From Runella zeae DSM 19591 (GTDB lineage: Bacteria; Bacteroidota; Bacteroidia; Cytophagales; Spirosomataceae), in assembly GCF_000423565.1 (NCBI RefSeq), contig NZ_KE384040.1, positions 135,668-199,667 on the forward strand: a DNA stretch of 64,000 nucleotides. Reading direction: 5' to 3'. Positions 26,457 through 35,408 of the stretch are shown here, piece after piece; within the stretch, counting starts at the first letter, position 1, and every line of letters begins with the position of its first letter. The notes under the pieces are model-generated. The model ran no database searches and was not told the DNA's origin. It was given only the letters and a program-made list of their open reading frames with translations. The translations under genes were made by a program, and so were the position numbers.

Positions 26457-28238
26457 ATGAAACGATATATCACAAAAATAGTTTTGGCACTAACGGTTCT
26501 TAGTGTTTGTATTTACTCCTGTAAGCAATTGGACGACACACGGCCTTTTGACAAATTTGATGAGACAGCCGTGTGGAGTTCAAAGAGCAATGCCATGCTT
26601 TTTGTCAACGGCGTATATTCATCAGTGTTAGGTTTATATACTAATACCGTTGAGGACGAAGTTAGAACGAGTAACATTATCCAAAGTGATGGAAACGCCT
26701 TTACAAGAGAGTCAATTACGAGAGATGACGACTACGGTTTTAACCAATTTAGCAAAATCCGTAGCTGTAATCTCATCATCGAAAAAGCCAATGCGTCGGC
26801 CGCTTTAGCAGAAGGTGATAAAGTAGAATTGGTAGCGCACGGGAAGTTTTTGAGAGCTATGACGTATTACTGGCTTGCGCGCCGTTTTGGAAGGGTAATA
26901 TGGGTGGATAAAGTATTGACCGAAAACGAAACAAACTATGCTTTGCCTCAAACGACCAATATCGCCGAAACCTATAACCTAATCATGAAGGATATAGATG
27001 ACGCGATTGCGGGCTTGCCTGCTTCTTCGCCTGCGGGGATTGCGACCAAGGCATCGGCTTATGCGCTCAAATCTGAAGCCGCCTTGCAAGCAGCCGCTTA
27101 TACAGGCGATAACACTTACTACCAAAAAGCGATAGAGGCAGCCAATGCCGTGATTGCAACGGGCAAGCCATTAGAAGCTGATTACGAAGGAATGTTTAAC
27201 GAAAAAGCTAGATTTTCACCCGAAATCTTGCTCGCTACCTACCGCGATAAGTCCAATACTGTGGTATCAAACATTGCAGATATGCAAGAGGCCATCCCCA
27301 ATGTGAACAACGACGACCTCAAATTGCGGAACGCTACGCCATTGTTCAAATTGGATAAAGTGTTTGAGGATTGGGGGAAATATTCACCCACCCAAAATAT
27401 CATTGACGAATACTTGGTCATTGATGCCGCCGACCCTTCCAAAGCGGTGAAATGGGATCAATCGTCGCAGTTTTTGAAAAATGTAACCAAAAAACAATCC
27501 CCCTTCCTTGACAGTGCCGTAGTGACGGGTTCGGGAAGCATCAATGCAATCATTTATAACAACCGTGACAAGCGCTTGGCGGCTTCAATCGTCTATGATT
27601 CAACGGCTTGGTATGGCGAATTGGTGACAACCAACCGCAACGGAAACCTGAACCGTATGATTAAAGGAAGCCTGAACTCGGGCTGTTGTACCCAAATCAC
27701 CAATGCTTATTTCCGCAAAGGAATTTACAACGTGTCTCCACGGCCTTTTTACAATACGCCGGTGGATTATCACTGGGTGATTTTCCGCATGGGGCGCGTG
27801 TATTTGAACAAAGCGGAGGCGTTGTTGATGCAAAACAAAATTGCAGAAGCCGTAACCACGCTCAACATCACTCGTCAAGGCCACGGTGGTTTGCCGCCTT
27901 CTACGGCTACCACAGCCGAGGCTGCTTGGAAAGACTACAAACGGGAGCGTAGGGTGGAGCTTTTCAAAGAAAAAGACTATTACTGGAGCTTGCTGCGCTG
28001 GGGAAAATACGGCGGCAATGCCAACGGAGGGGCTGCTCCTGGGGCTAAAATCGCGGAATTGTTGGAGAAACCGACGTTTATGGAAATCAACGCAACGCGC
28101 AAAGGCTACCGCATCGAAGTGATTAATTTCCAACTCAACGATCAGCGTATGTTTGACGAAACCCGCCGTTACTTGTTGCCGATTCAGAATTCGCAAATAG
28201 TACGTCATGGGGCGATGACTCAGAATCCTAACTGGTAA
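26457..28238 (+). CDS. SusD/RagB-type surface glycan-binding lipoprotein
   Basis: A 593-residue lipoprotein with an N-terminal signal ending in VCIYSC, where Cys is the lipidation site. The rest is the SusD/RagB fold: N-terminal TPR helices (FSKIRSCNLIIEKANAS, LVAHGKFLRAMTYYWLARRFG, IAETYNLIMKDIDDAI, KASAYALKSEAALQAA) and a C-terminal part with VYLNKAEALLM, YKRERRVELFKEKDYYWSLLRWG and the usual final LLPIQNSQI. SusD caps the SusC barrel and captures the glycan at the cell surface. It starts 19 bp after susC and belongs to the same operon. Confidence 0.97.
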   Translation: MKRYITKIVLALTVLSVCIYSCKQLDDTRPFDKFDETAVWSSKSNAMLFVNGVYSSVLGLYTNTVEDEVRTSNIIQSDGNAFTRESITRDDDYGFNQFSKIRSCNLIIEKANASAALAEGDKVELVAHGKFLRAMTYYWLARRFGRVIWVDKVLTENETNYALPQTTNIAETYNLIMKDIDDAIAGLPASSPAGIATKASAYALKSEAALQAAAYTGDNTYYQKAIEAANAVIATGKPLEADYEGMFNEKARFSPEILLATYRDKSNTVVSNIADMQEAIPNVNNDDLKLRNATPLFKLDKVFEDWGKYSPTQNIIDEYLVIDAADPSKAVKWDQSSQFLKNVTKKQSPFLDSAVVTGSGSINAIIYNNRDKRLAASIVYDSTAWYGELVTTNRNGNLNRMIKGSLNSGCCTQITNAYFRKGIYNVSPRPFYNTPVDYHWVIFRMGRVYLNKAEALLMQNKIAEAVTTLNITRQGHGGLPPSTATTAEAAWKDYKRERRVELFKEKDYYWSLLRWGKYGGNANGGAAPGAKIAELLEKPTFMEINATRKGYRIEVINFQLNDQRMFDETRRYLLPIQNSQIVRHGAMTQNPNW

Positions 28239-28252
28239 ACCTTTACAAACAA

Positions 28253-28768
28253 ATGAGAAAGACAATGCAAACAATACATAAAATAAAGTATTTGCTTATG
28301 CTAGGCATGGCATTGAGCTTGTCTTCCTGCCTCAAATATGGACTGGAAGATAATTTGCCCAAATTTAAGGATGCCCTTATCACGGAGGTTTTTATGGAGT
28401 ATCGCTTTGAAGATTCCAAAGTAATGTCGGGGGGAAGCCCTATGGTGCGGAATGTGACGCTTACGCTCACTCAAAAGCAATTTAAGCGGAAAGAAAGTAC
28501 GGCTGGTGCTTCGCTTGATTCGCTGATTTTCAACGTAACTGTACCTGCGGCGTCGGGGGCATTTACGGCCGAAGAAAAAGCCAAAGTCTCCAAAAGTCGG
28601 TTGGTACTGATGACCAATATTTCGCCTGCTGCTACCATGGAGCCTTTGGAAGGTGCCCCGCAGCCAGGTTTGCCAGGTGATTTTTCCCAACCACGTAAGT
28701 ACAAAATCACGGCAGCCAACGGCGATAGCCGCGTTTGGGTAGTGAAGATTGGCAATTTTACGAATTAA
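28253..28768 (+). CDS. Surface lipoprotein of the PUL (SusE/DUF5018-like), unknown specificity
   Basis: A 171-residue lipoprotein: the signal segment YLLMLGMALSLSSC ends in a lipobox Cys. The mature part is beta-rich and ends KYKITAANGDSRVWVVKIGNF, which resembles the repeat of DUF5018-type domains seen in proteins encoded directly after SusD. It starts 14 bp after susD. The likely role is an accessory surface glycan-binding protein, by position rather than by motif. An inverted repeat (TTAGGTT 28806-28812, AACCTAA 28838-28844) separates it from the first hydrolase gene. Confidence 0.75.
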   Translation: MRKTMQTIHKIKYLLMLGMALSLSSCLKYGLEDNLPKFKDALITEVFMEYRFEDSKVMSGGSPMVRNVTLTLTQKQFKRKESTAGASLDSLIFNVTVPAASGAFTAEEKAKVSKSRLVLMTNISPAATMEPLEGAPQPGLPGDFSQPRKYKITAANGDSRVWVVKIGNFTN

Positions 28769-28850
28769 GTTTTCACTTATTTATTGTAAAAATAAAAGGT
28801 CTTGTTTAGGTTGGAAGGTTATTTTTGAGTTTCTCTAAACCTAATTTCTT

Positions 28851-30566
28851 ATGGCTTTCCGACAAAGCGTAATACTATTTGTAGTTTTATTTATCCACAC
28901 CTTTACTATTTTTAGCCAAGTGTCGGTGACGAGATTTGGCGCCGTACCCGACGATACCCTCAATGACCGCGAAGCTATTCAGAAGGCCGTGGATTATTGT
29001 AAAGCAAATCGGGTAAAAAAACTGGTATTTCCCGCAGGGAAGTACCTTATTAGCGAACCCAAAGCCATTCAGCTCATGTATGATGTGCTGGATGGCAAAA
29101 TGGGCCGCAATCCGCAAGATGTGGTATTTACGCCGTATTACCCGTACAGCCGAGGTATTCATTTTGAGGGAATTAACTCTCTCGAAGTGGAAGCCGCAGG
29201 GGCGCAATTGAGCGTAAGAGGGTGGATGGAACCTGTGTCTATAGAAAATTGTAAAAACCTCACCATTAAAGGGTTGACCATCGATTACGAAACCATGCCT
29301 CATAGCGAAGGAGTGGTGGTGAATGAAGGGGATGGCTATTTTGATGTGCAATTTTCCAAGGAATTTCCGATTAGAAACAACCTGCTGATGCTGCGGTTGA
29401 TGTTTTGGGATTTGAGTAAAAACCGACTTTTGGGTAAAAGCATTTATTTCCCAAAAAAGAATGAACTGATTGACGCCAAAACGATTCGGATTTGGGCTTC
29501 GTATCCCCAAAAACTCCTTGGGCACGTGGCGTTGATAAATCACATGTTTCACTTTCGCCCTGCGATTCTTATCAACGAATCAACCAACACTATTTTAACT
29601 CAAGTCACGATTCATTCTCAGCCTGGTATGGGTATTGTGGGGCACCGGTCCGAAAATATTTTGATGAATGGCCTGCGCATTGTCCCGCGTCCGGGCTTGT
29701 ACCAATCCACCAATACCGACGCTACGCACTTTACTTCTTGCAAAGGTAGGATACGATTTGATGGCTGTACATTTGAAGGTCAAGGCGACGATGCAACCAA
29801 CGTACACGGCTATTATCAGTTGATTAAAAAGAAGTTAGCTCCGCAAAAGTACGTCATCGAAATAGAGAAAGCGTGGGGTACGCACGCCATGGTACTCGAC
29901 TATCCCGACAAAGGCGACGTGCTCGAACTCGTTTCGCGGAAGACATTAGCCGTGGTAGGAAAATACACCGTTATCCAATCAGAACCCAAGCCCAAGGACT
30001 GGAACACAACCATTATGCTCCACAAACCTTTGCCCGACGATTTAGAAAATTATTACCTCATCGATGTGACTCGATTGCCACGTTTGGAGTTTGTCAATTC
30101 GTACGTAGGTAGTCATTTGGCGCGGGCGGTGTTGGTCAAAACTCGCAATGTATTGATTGAAAATTGTACTTTCAAAGAAAGCACAGGAACTGCCATTCAT
30201 ATTGGTGCCGAGGGAGATTGGCGCGAAGGGGCGGGATCGGAAAATGTCATTGTGCGCAACAATAGAATCCTACGTTGCGGGCGCGGTGACGGAACCAACG
30301 ACGGTGCGTCGGCCATTGCTATCAATGTCAAAGCTCCCGATATTTCCGTAGCAGGGATTCATAAAAACATCCTGATTGAAGGAAACCTAATAGAAGGTGA
30401 AAATGCTGAATGCGGCATTTCGGTGGCGGGCGCCTCGGGTGTTACGATTCAAAACAATGTTTTTTGGGGCTGTAAAAAGCCCATTGTCACCAAAGCATCT
30501 GAAGATTTGAAGATGTTTCATAACTACATCGGAACAACGAAAATCCTACCTGAAACCCATGAATAA
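28851..30566 (+). CDS. GH110-like secreted parallel beta-helix alpha-galactosidase homologue
   Basis: A 571-residue protein with a signal peptide (LFVVLFIHTFTIFSQ). The right-handed beta-helix starts like pectate-lyase-superfamily proteins (RFGAVPDDTLNDREAIQKAV). The central region matches the GH110 core: MGIVGHRSENILMNGLRIVP, then DATHFTSCKG with Asp near residue 290, then GQGDDATNVHG with the Asp pair near 313-314. GH110 enzymes are inverting exo-alpha-1,3-galactosidases, and these conserved Asp residues are the expected active-site acids. The sequence is more distant from characterised GH110 enzymes than the next gene, so the substrate may differ. It overlaps the following GH110 gene by 8 bp. 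Confidence 0.75.
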   Translation: MAFRQSVILFVVLFIHTFTIFSQVSVTRFGAVPDDTLNDREAIQKAVDYCKANRVKKLVFPAGKYLISEPKAIQLMYDVLDGKMGRNPQDVVFTPYYPYSRGIHFEGINSLEVEAAGAQLSVRGWMEPVSIENCKNLTIKGLTIDYETMPHSEGVVVNEGDGYFDVQFSKEFPIRNNLLMLRLMFWDLSKNRLLGKSIYFPKKNELIDAKTIRIWASYPQKLLGHVALINHMFHFRPAILINESTNTILTQVTIHSQPGMGIVGHRSENILMNGLRIVPRPGLYQSTNTDATHFTSCKGRIRFDGCTFEGQGDDATNVHGYYQLIKKKLAPQKYVIEIEKAWGTHAMVLDYPDKGDVLELVSRKTLAVVGKYTVIQSEPKPKDWNTTIMLHKPLPDDLENYYLIDVTRLPRLEFVNSYVGSHLARAVLVKTRNVLIENCTFKESTGTAIHIGAEGDWREGAGSENVIVRNNRILRCGRGDGTNDGASAIAINVKAPDISVAGIHKNILIEGNLIEGENAECGISVAGASGVTIQNNVFWGCKKPIVTKASEDLKMFHNYIGTTKILPETHE

Positions 30567-32364
30567 CCTTAAATTGAAGTGTCTCGGCTTATTTTTATTG
30601 CTGTGCTTCTGCCAGATGACCATTGCCCAACAACGAGTACTTTTAAGCAACTTTGGAGCCAAACCCGACAGCTACGAAAACGCTAGCCCTGCACTCGTTA
30701 AAGCCATTGAACAGTGCCGAAAAGTATCCAACGCCACGCTTGTATTGCCAGGTGGGCGTTTGGATTTGTGGCCCGATGGTGCTTACAAACAGGAAATCTA
30801 TATTTCAAACAGTACAGAAAATGACACTTTGTCGAAGGTTAAAAACGTCGCTTTTTTGCTGAGAGAGTTCAAAAACCTAACGATTGAAGGCAACGGAACG
30901 CAGATTTACTTGCATGGAAAAATGGTAGCTTTTGCCCTTTTTAAGTCTTCAAACATCACGATTCGCAACCTCTCTTTTGACTACGAACGGCCTACCATGA
31001 GTGAGTTGGTACTGACGTCGGTATCGCCCACCAAAGTGGAAACCAAGCTGCATCCTGACACGCGTTATTTTATCAAAAATGGAAAATTTGGTTTTTACGG
31101 AGAAGGTTGGAAAAGCAATAATCACCACACCATTGTTTTCAATGAAACCGACCAAACCATGAAATACAGCTCGTTTAGGGCGTTTTTGGAGAGCAAAGCG
31201 GAAGAAAAACAACGGTGCGAGGTTGTATTTACGGGAGATTTTTCCAAAATGAAATTAAAAGCAGGAGAGAGGCTCTCGATTCGTGACACCTACCGCGACA
31301 ATTGCGGTGGATTTATCACGCTTAGTCATAATGTGTTGTTGTACAACATCAATTTGCACTACATGCACGGATTGGGCGTAGTATCGCAGTTCTCCGAAAA
31401 TATCACCATCCGAAAAGTCAGCGTGGCGCCTCGTCTCGAATCGGGGCGGATTGTCAGTGCCTTTGCCGACTGTTTTCATTTTTCGGGATGTAAGGGTAAA
31501 ATCTTGGTTGACAGTTGTTTCACTTCAGGTGCGCACGATGACCCTATCAATGTTCACGGAACGCATTTGCAGATTGTAGCCAAAACGGGTTCTAACAAAC
31601 TCACGGTGCGGTTTATGCACCACCAAACGTACGGTTTTGAGGCATTTTTTAAAGGAGATAGCATTGCGTTTGTGAACCCAAAAACGCTGCAACCCATCGC
31701 TTATGCCAAACTTAAAAACGCCGTCTTGAAAAATAAACGGGAGATGGAAATAGAAACCGACAAGCCTTTTGCTGCCAACGTGGCGGTGGGGCAGTGCATC
31801 GAAAACCTCACTTGGACGCCCGAAGTGACGATACGTAATTGTCGCTTTGAACGGACAAATACGCGCGGGATTTTGATGACCACGCGCCGTAAAGTAGTAA
31901 TTGAAAATAATCAATTTTACAAAACAGGAATGCACGCCATTCTCATTGCCGACGATGCCGCGAGTTGGTTTGAGTCAGGTCCCGTGCAAGATGTAGTGAT
32001 TCGTAATAATGTGTTTGAAGAATGTGGATATAATTCAACACCAGGTAGTTATGTGATTGCAATTGCACCCGAAAACCATGATTTAGTCAATGGTTTTTAT
32101 GTGCATCGAAACATACGAATCGAAAATAATACCTTCAAAACCTCAGTTGCACCGTTGCTGACAGCTAAAAGTGTGGATGGATTGGTGTTTCGCCACAACA
32201 AAATCATTTCGTCAAAAACGGTAGATTTTACGGCCGATAAAACTACATTCAAAATTGAAGCATGCAAAGATGTCACCCTCACCGACAATTCTTTTCCCGC
32301 CGACTGGAAACCTGTATTGACTAGCTCGCACATGGATAAATCGTCCGTTAAAATGGGTTGGTAA
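30559..32364 (+). CDS. GH110 family alpha-1,3-galactosidase
   Basis: A 601-residue secreted enzyme with signal peptide LKCLGLFLLLCFCQMTIAQ. It is a right-handed beta-helix with the clear GH110 core: HGLGVVSQFSENITIRKVSV, ADCFHFSGCKG (Asp about 304), HDDPINVHGTHLQI (Asp pair about 327-328), FMHHQTYGFEAFFKGD, and WTPEVTIRNCRFERTNTRGIL. The Bacteroides relatives remove terminal alpha-1,3-linked galactose, including from blood-group-B structures, by inversion. The ATG overlaps the previous stop by 8 bp, which implies translational coupling. It is likely periplasmic, trimming imported oligosaccharides before the GH95 and GH35 enzymes of the same operon act. Confidence 0.88.
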   Translation: MNNLKLKCLGLFLLLCFCQMTIAQQRVLLSNFGAKPDSYENASPALVKAIEQCRKVSNATLVLPGGRLDLWPDGAYKQEIYISNSTENDTLSKVKNVAFLLREFKNLTIEGNGTQIYLHGKMVAFALFKSSNITIRNLSFDYERPTMSELVLTSVSPTKVETKLHPDTRYFIKNGKFGFYGEGWKSNNHHTIVFNETDQTMKYSSFRAFLESKAEEKQRCEVVFTGDFSKMKLKAGERLSIRDTYRDNCGGFITLSHNVLLYNINLHYMHGLGVVSQFSENITIRKVSVAPRLESGRIVSAFADCFHFSGCKGKILVDSCFTSGAHDDPINVHGTHLQIVAKTGSNKLTVRFMHHQTYGFEAFFKGDSIAFVNPKTLQPIAYAKLKNAVLKNKREMEIETDKPFAANVAVGQCIENLTWTPEVTIRNCRFERTNTRGILMTTRRKVVIENNQFYKTGMHAILIADDAASWFESGPVQDVVIRNNVFEECGYNSTPGSYVIAIAPENHDLVNGFYVHRNIRIENNTFKTSVAPLLTAKSVDGLVFRHNKIISSKTVDFTADKTTFKIEACKDVTLTDNSFPADWKPVLTSSHMDKSSVKMGW

Positions 32365-32374
32365 TAGCCTTAAT

Positions 32375-32446
32375 AGACCTTCCAAGTTTTTAAAATTTAG
32401 AAGGTCTGACGATAACCCTGCCAAGGTTCAAAACCTTGGCAGGGTT
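32375..32446. repeat. Two adjacent palindromes of the CCAAG/CTTGG family
   Basis: The first is degenerate (AGACCTTC 32375-32382 pairs with GAAGGTCT 32400-32407). The second is a perfect 15-bp inverted repeat (AACCCTGCCAAGGTT 32414-32428, complement 32432-32446) with a 3-nt loop. They separate GH110 from the next gene inside the PUL. Confidence 0.75.
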
Positions 32447-32477
32447 GACTAAACCGATACATAAACCCCACGCCTTC

Positions 32478-35405
32478 ATGAAATCAATCATACCCTTTTT
32501 TACTTTTTTGTGTTTCGCTTTTGGAACATTACAAGCCCAAATTCACCCGTATGCTGTAGCCACCACGCCTTGGCAGGAAGACTATGGAAATCACCGCGTG
32601 GTCATTAGCGTAGCCCAGCCTACGGAGGCCGTTTATACAAAAATCCAATGGCGTCGAAGAGATGCGAACCCCCAAGAAAAACGCCTTTTAATCACCGATG
32701 AAAATGGAAAAGAAGTCATGAACATTCATCGGATTAGAATAGAAAAAGAAAGCGGTGAGTTTGTGTTTGAACCGACCCACACAGGTGTTTTTTACGTGTA
32801 TTACATGCCTTTTGCGGGAAAAAAGAACGTGGGTTGGTGGGATGGAAAGTATTTAACCCCTGAAAACAAACCCAACCAAGCGTGGGTCGAAAAACATCGA
32901 CTTTTGACCAATGATTTTGAGGCAAAATCGCTTCCGCAAGCCCCCGTGTTGAAAATAGAATCACGGACAGCTTTTGACAGTTTTTATCCGATGGAAGTGG
33001 GCGCGACCCAAGCGGAACGAACGGCGCTGATTGAGCATGAGAATAAAAATTTCCTACTTTTTCCCGAAGATAGGAAGTTTCCCGTTCGAATGACCGAAAA
33101 TATAGCCTATCGTTGGGTGGCGCAAAAATCTTCCAATGTGTTTAATGGCAAGGCATTCCGCAACGAATACTACGCGTTTCAGATTGCCGTTTTTGCGGCT
33201 AAAAAGGAGCTAAAAAACCTCAAAGTGACGTTTTCAGGGAGCAATAAAGTAACCTGTTTCAACACGGGAGGCATCGATGCCGACGGGCATCCGTTCTCTA
33301 AAAAGGTGGACATAGCCCAAGGAAAAATCCAGCCGCTTTGGTTTGGGGTGGATATCTCACCTACCGAAAAACTGGGAAAACATTCATTTGACGTGACAAT
33401 CTCGGCCGAAAATGAAGCACTGCAAACGATAAAAGTCATCATAGACGTAATCAACCAACAGCTGCCCGACCGAGGGGATAGCGAGCCTTGGCGGCATTCT
33501 CGACTGCGTTGGTTAAACTCAACTTTAGGCATTGATGACCAACCCGTTGCCCCTTACACGGCATTGAAAAGAGTCGGAAAAAAGATTTCATACCTCATGG
33601 GCGAAGTGTCGCTCAATGAGTCGGGCTTTCCTGAGTCGATGAGGGTCAATCAACAACACTTGCTACGTAACCCCTTAGTGTTTGTGGTCGAAACGGAGGC
33701 GGGAGTGGAAAAAATTACTCCTTCCTCCCTTCGATTTACCAAAAACAATAAGGGTGTGGTCTCGTGGGTGGCCGAAGGAAAAGTTCGCGGATTCAATCTT
33801 CTGTGCAACGGAAGCATTGAGTTTGATGGAACATTGCTGTACAATATTCGCTTAAAAACACAGATGTCCCTCAACATAAAAGACGTTCGGTTAGAGATTC
33901 CTGTCGAGAAAGCCAATGCGATTTATTTTATGGGCATGGGACTGCCTGGTGGCTTTTGCCCCGCTGATTACCAATGGAAATGGAAAGGCCCACAGGACTC
34001 GTATTGGATTGGTTCTGTGAAGGCGGGGTTACAGTGTGAGATGTTGGGGGCTGACTATACGGGGCCTCTATTGAATCTGTATCATCCAGCGCCTCCGTCG
34101 TCATGGTACAATAGCAACAAAGGAGGTTTTCGTTTGTCAAGCACTGGAAATCAAACCATTGCGACCACTTATTCGGGAGAACGGACGATGAAAGCAGGAG
34201 AAAGCCTTGACTTTGGGTTTCGTCTCTTGCTAACCCCCGTCAAAAAACAAGATACCTATGACCAATTTACCAATCGTTATTATCACGATGGGAATAAGCC
34301 TGCGCCTTCGTTGAAAGATTTGGCTTCGGGCATCAAGATTACCAACGTTCACCACGCCAACCCGATTAATCCGTACATTAATTATCCCTTTATTGCGGTC
34401 GATAGCATGAAAAACTTTGTGGACTATTGGCACAGCAAGGGCTTAAAAGTCAAGATTTATTACACGATTCGAGAATTGACCAACCAACTTCCTGAACTGT
34501 GGGCGTTGCGGAGTTTGGGCGATGAAATTTTTGCCGATGGTAAAGGAGGAGGATTCCCGTGGTTGCGAGAGCATTTGGTAGAGCATTATGATGTTCAATG
34601 GTTTAACAAAATCAACGGTTACGAAGAATGCGACGCGGCGATTCGGACGGGAGGCAAATCGAGATGGTACAATTATTACATCAATGGCCTTCAATGGTTG
34701 GTCAAAAACGTTGATATTGACGGGCTTTACCTCGACGATGTAGCCTTTGACCGTACCATGCTAAAACGAATGCGGAAGGTGATGAACGCCGTAAAACCAG
34801 GTTGTTTGCTTGATTTGCACTCCAACACGGGTTTTTCAAAAGGCCCTGCCAATCAATACACCGAGTACTTTCCGTATCTCAATAAATTGTGGTTTGGCGA
34901 GAGTTTTAATTACGATAAAATGTCGCCCGAAAACTGGATGGTCGAAGTTTCAGGTATTCCGTTTGGACACATGGGCGATATGCTACACAGCGGCGGTAAT
35001 CCGTGGCGAGGCATGGTCTATGGCATGACGGTTCGCTATCCGTGGTTTACGGAAGGTGTCAGTTGCGACCCGCGCGATATTTGGAAAATTTGGGATGAGT
35101 TCGACATTGCCCATGCCCAAATGAGCGGCTATTGGGAGGAAAATTGCCCTATAAAAACGGATCATGAAAAAGTGCTGGCTACGGCTTATGTACACCAAGG
35201 TAAAACTCTTATTTCGGTGGCATCATGGGCACCCGAAACCGTAAAAGTAAAGCTGAATATAGACTGGAAAGCCATTGGAATGGATCCCGCAAAGGTAAAA
35301 TTTAGGATTCCTACCATTAAAAATTTTCAACAGGGACAGTCATTCTCCAAAGATGACTTTTTGGAAATCACCCCGACGAAGGGCTTTTTATTGATTGTTG
35401 AATAA
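32478..35405 (+). CDS. DUF6067 family glycoside-hydrolase-like protein
   Basis: About 975 residues from ATG 32478, chosen over ATG 32436 because it gives a proper signal peptide (MKSIIPFFTFLCFAFGTLQAQ) and the earlier start overlaps the palindrome. The N-terminal two thirds contain beta domains. The C-terminal third looks like a (beta/alpha)8 barrel, with KVKIYYTIRELTNQLPELW, VDIDGLYLDDVAFDR (candidate catalytic Asp), LLDLHSNTGFSKGPANQY and WFGESFNYD. I recognise this as the DUF6067 group, which I associate with GH123-like enzymes acting on N-acetylhexosamines; the exact activity is unproven. It is in the PUL operon, 3 bp before GH35. Confidence 0.75.
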   Translation: MKSIIPFFTFLCFAFGTLQAQIHPYAVATTPWQEDYGNHRVVISVAQPTEAVYTKIQWRRRDANPQEKRLLITDENGKEVMNIHRIRIEKESGEFVFEPTHTGVFYVYYMPFAGKKNVGWWDGKYLTPENKPNQAWVEKHRLLTNDFEAKSLPQAPVLKIESRTAFDSFYPMEVGATQAERTALIEHENKNFLLFPEDRKFPVRMTENIAYRWVAQKSSNVFNGKAFRNEYYAFQIAVFAAKKELKNLKVTFSGSNKVTCFNTGGIDADGHPFSKKVDIAQGKIQPLWFGVDISPTEKLGKHSFDVTISAENEALQTIKVIIDVINQQLPDRGDSEPWRHSRLRWLNSTLGIDDQPVAPYTALKRVGKKISYLMGEVSLNESGFPESMRVNQQHLLRNPLVFVVETEAGVEKITPSSLRFTKNNKGVVSWVAEGKVRGFNLLCNGSIEFDGTLLYNIRLKTQMSLNIKDVRLEIPVEKANAIYFMGMGLPGGFCPADYQWKWKGPQDSYWIGSVKAGLQCEMLGADYTGPLLNLYHPAPPSSWYNSNKGGFRLSSTGNQTIATTYSGERTMKAGESLDFGFRLLLTPVKKQDTYDQFTNRYYHDGNKPAPSLKDLASGIKITNVHHANPINPYINYPFIAVDSMKNFVDYWHSKGLKVKIYYTIRELTNQLPELWALRSLGDEIFADGKGGGFPWLREHLVEHYDVQWFNKINGYEECDAAIRTGGKSRWYNYYINGLQWLVKNVDIDGLYLDDVAFDRTMLKRMRKVMNAVKPGCLLDLHSNTGFSKGPANQYTEYFPYLNKLWFGESFNYDKMSPENWMVEVSGIPFGHMGDMLHSGGNPWRGMVYGMTVRYPWFTEGVSCDPRDIWKIWDEFDIAHAQMSGYWEENCPIKTDHEKVLATAYVHQGKTLISVASWAPETVKVKLNIDWKAIGMDPAKVKFRIPTIKNFQQGQSFSKDDFLEITPTKGFLLIVE

Positions 35406-35408
35406 AAA

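Noticed and set aside
27600-28274. 224-residue minus-strand frame inside susD
   Set aside because: Antisense shadow; the plus strand has a complete SusD with expected motifs.
32436-32477. ATG at 32436 as start of the DUF6067 gene
   Set aside because: It overlaps the right arm of the palindrome, and the signal peptide begins only at ATG 32478.
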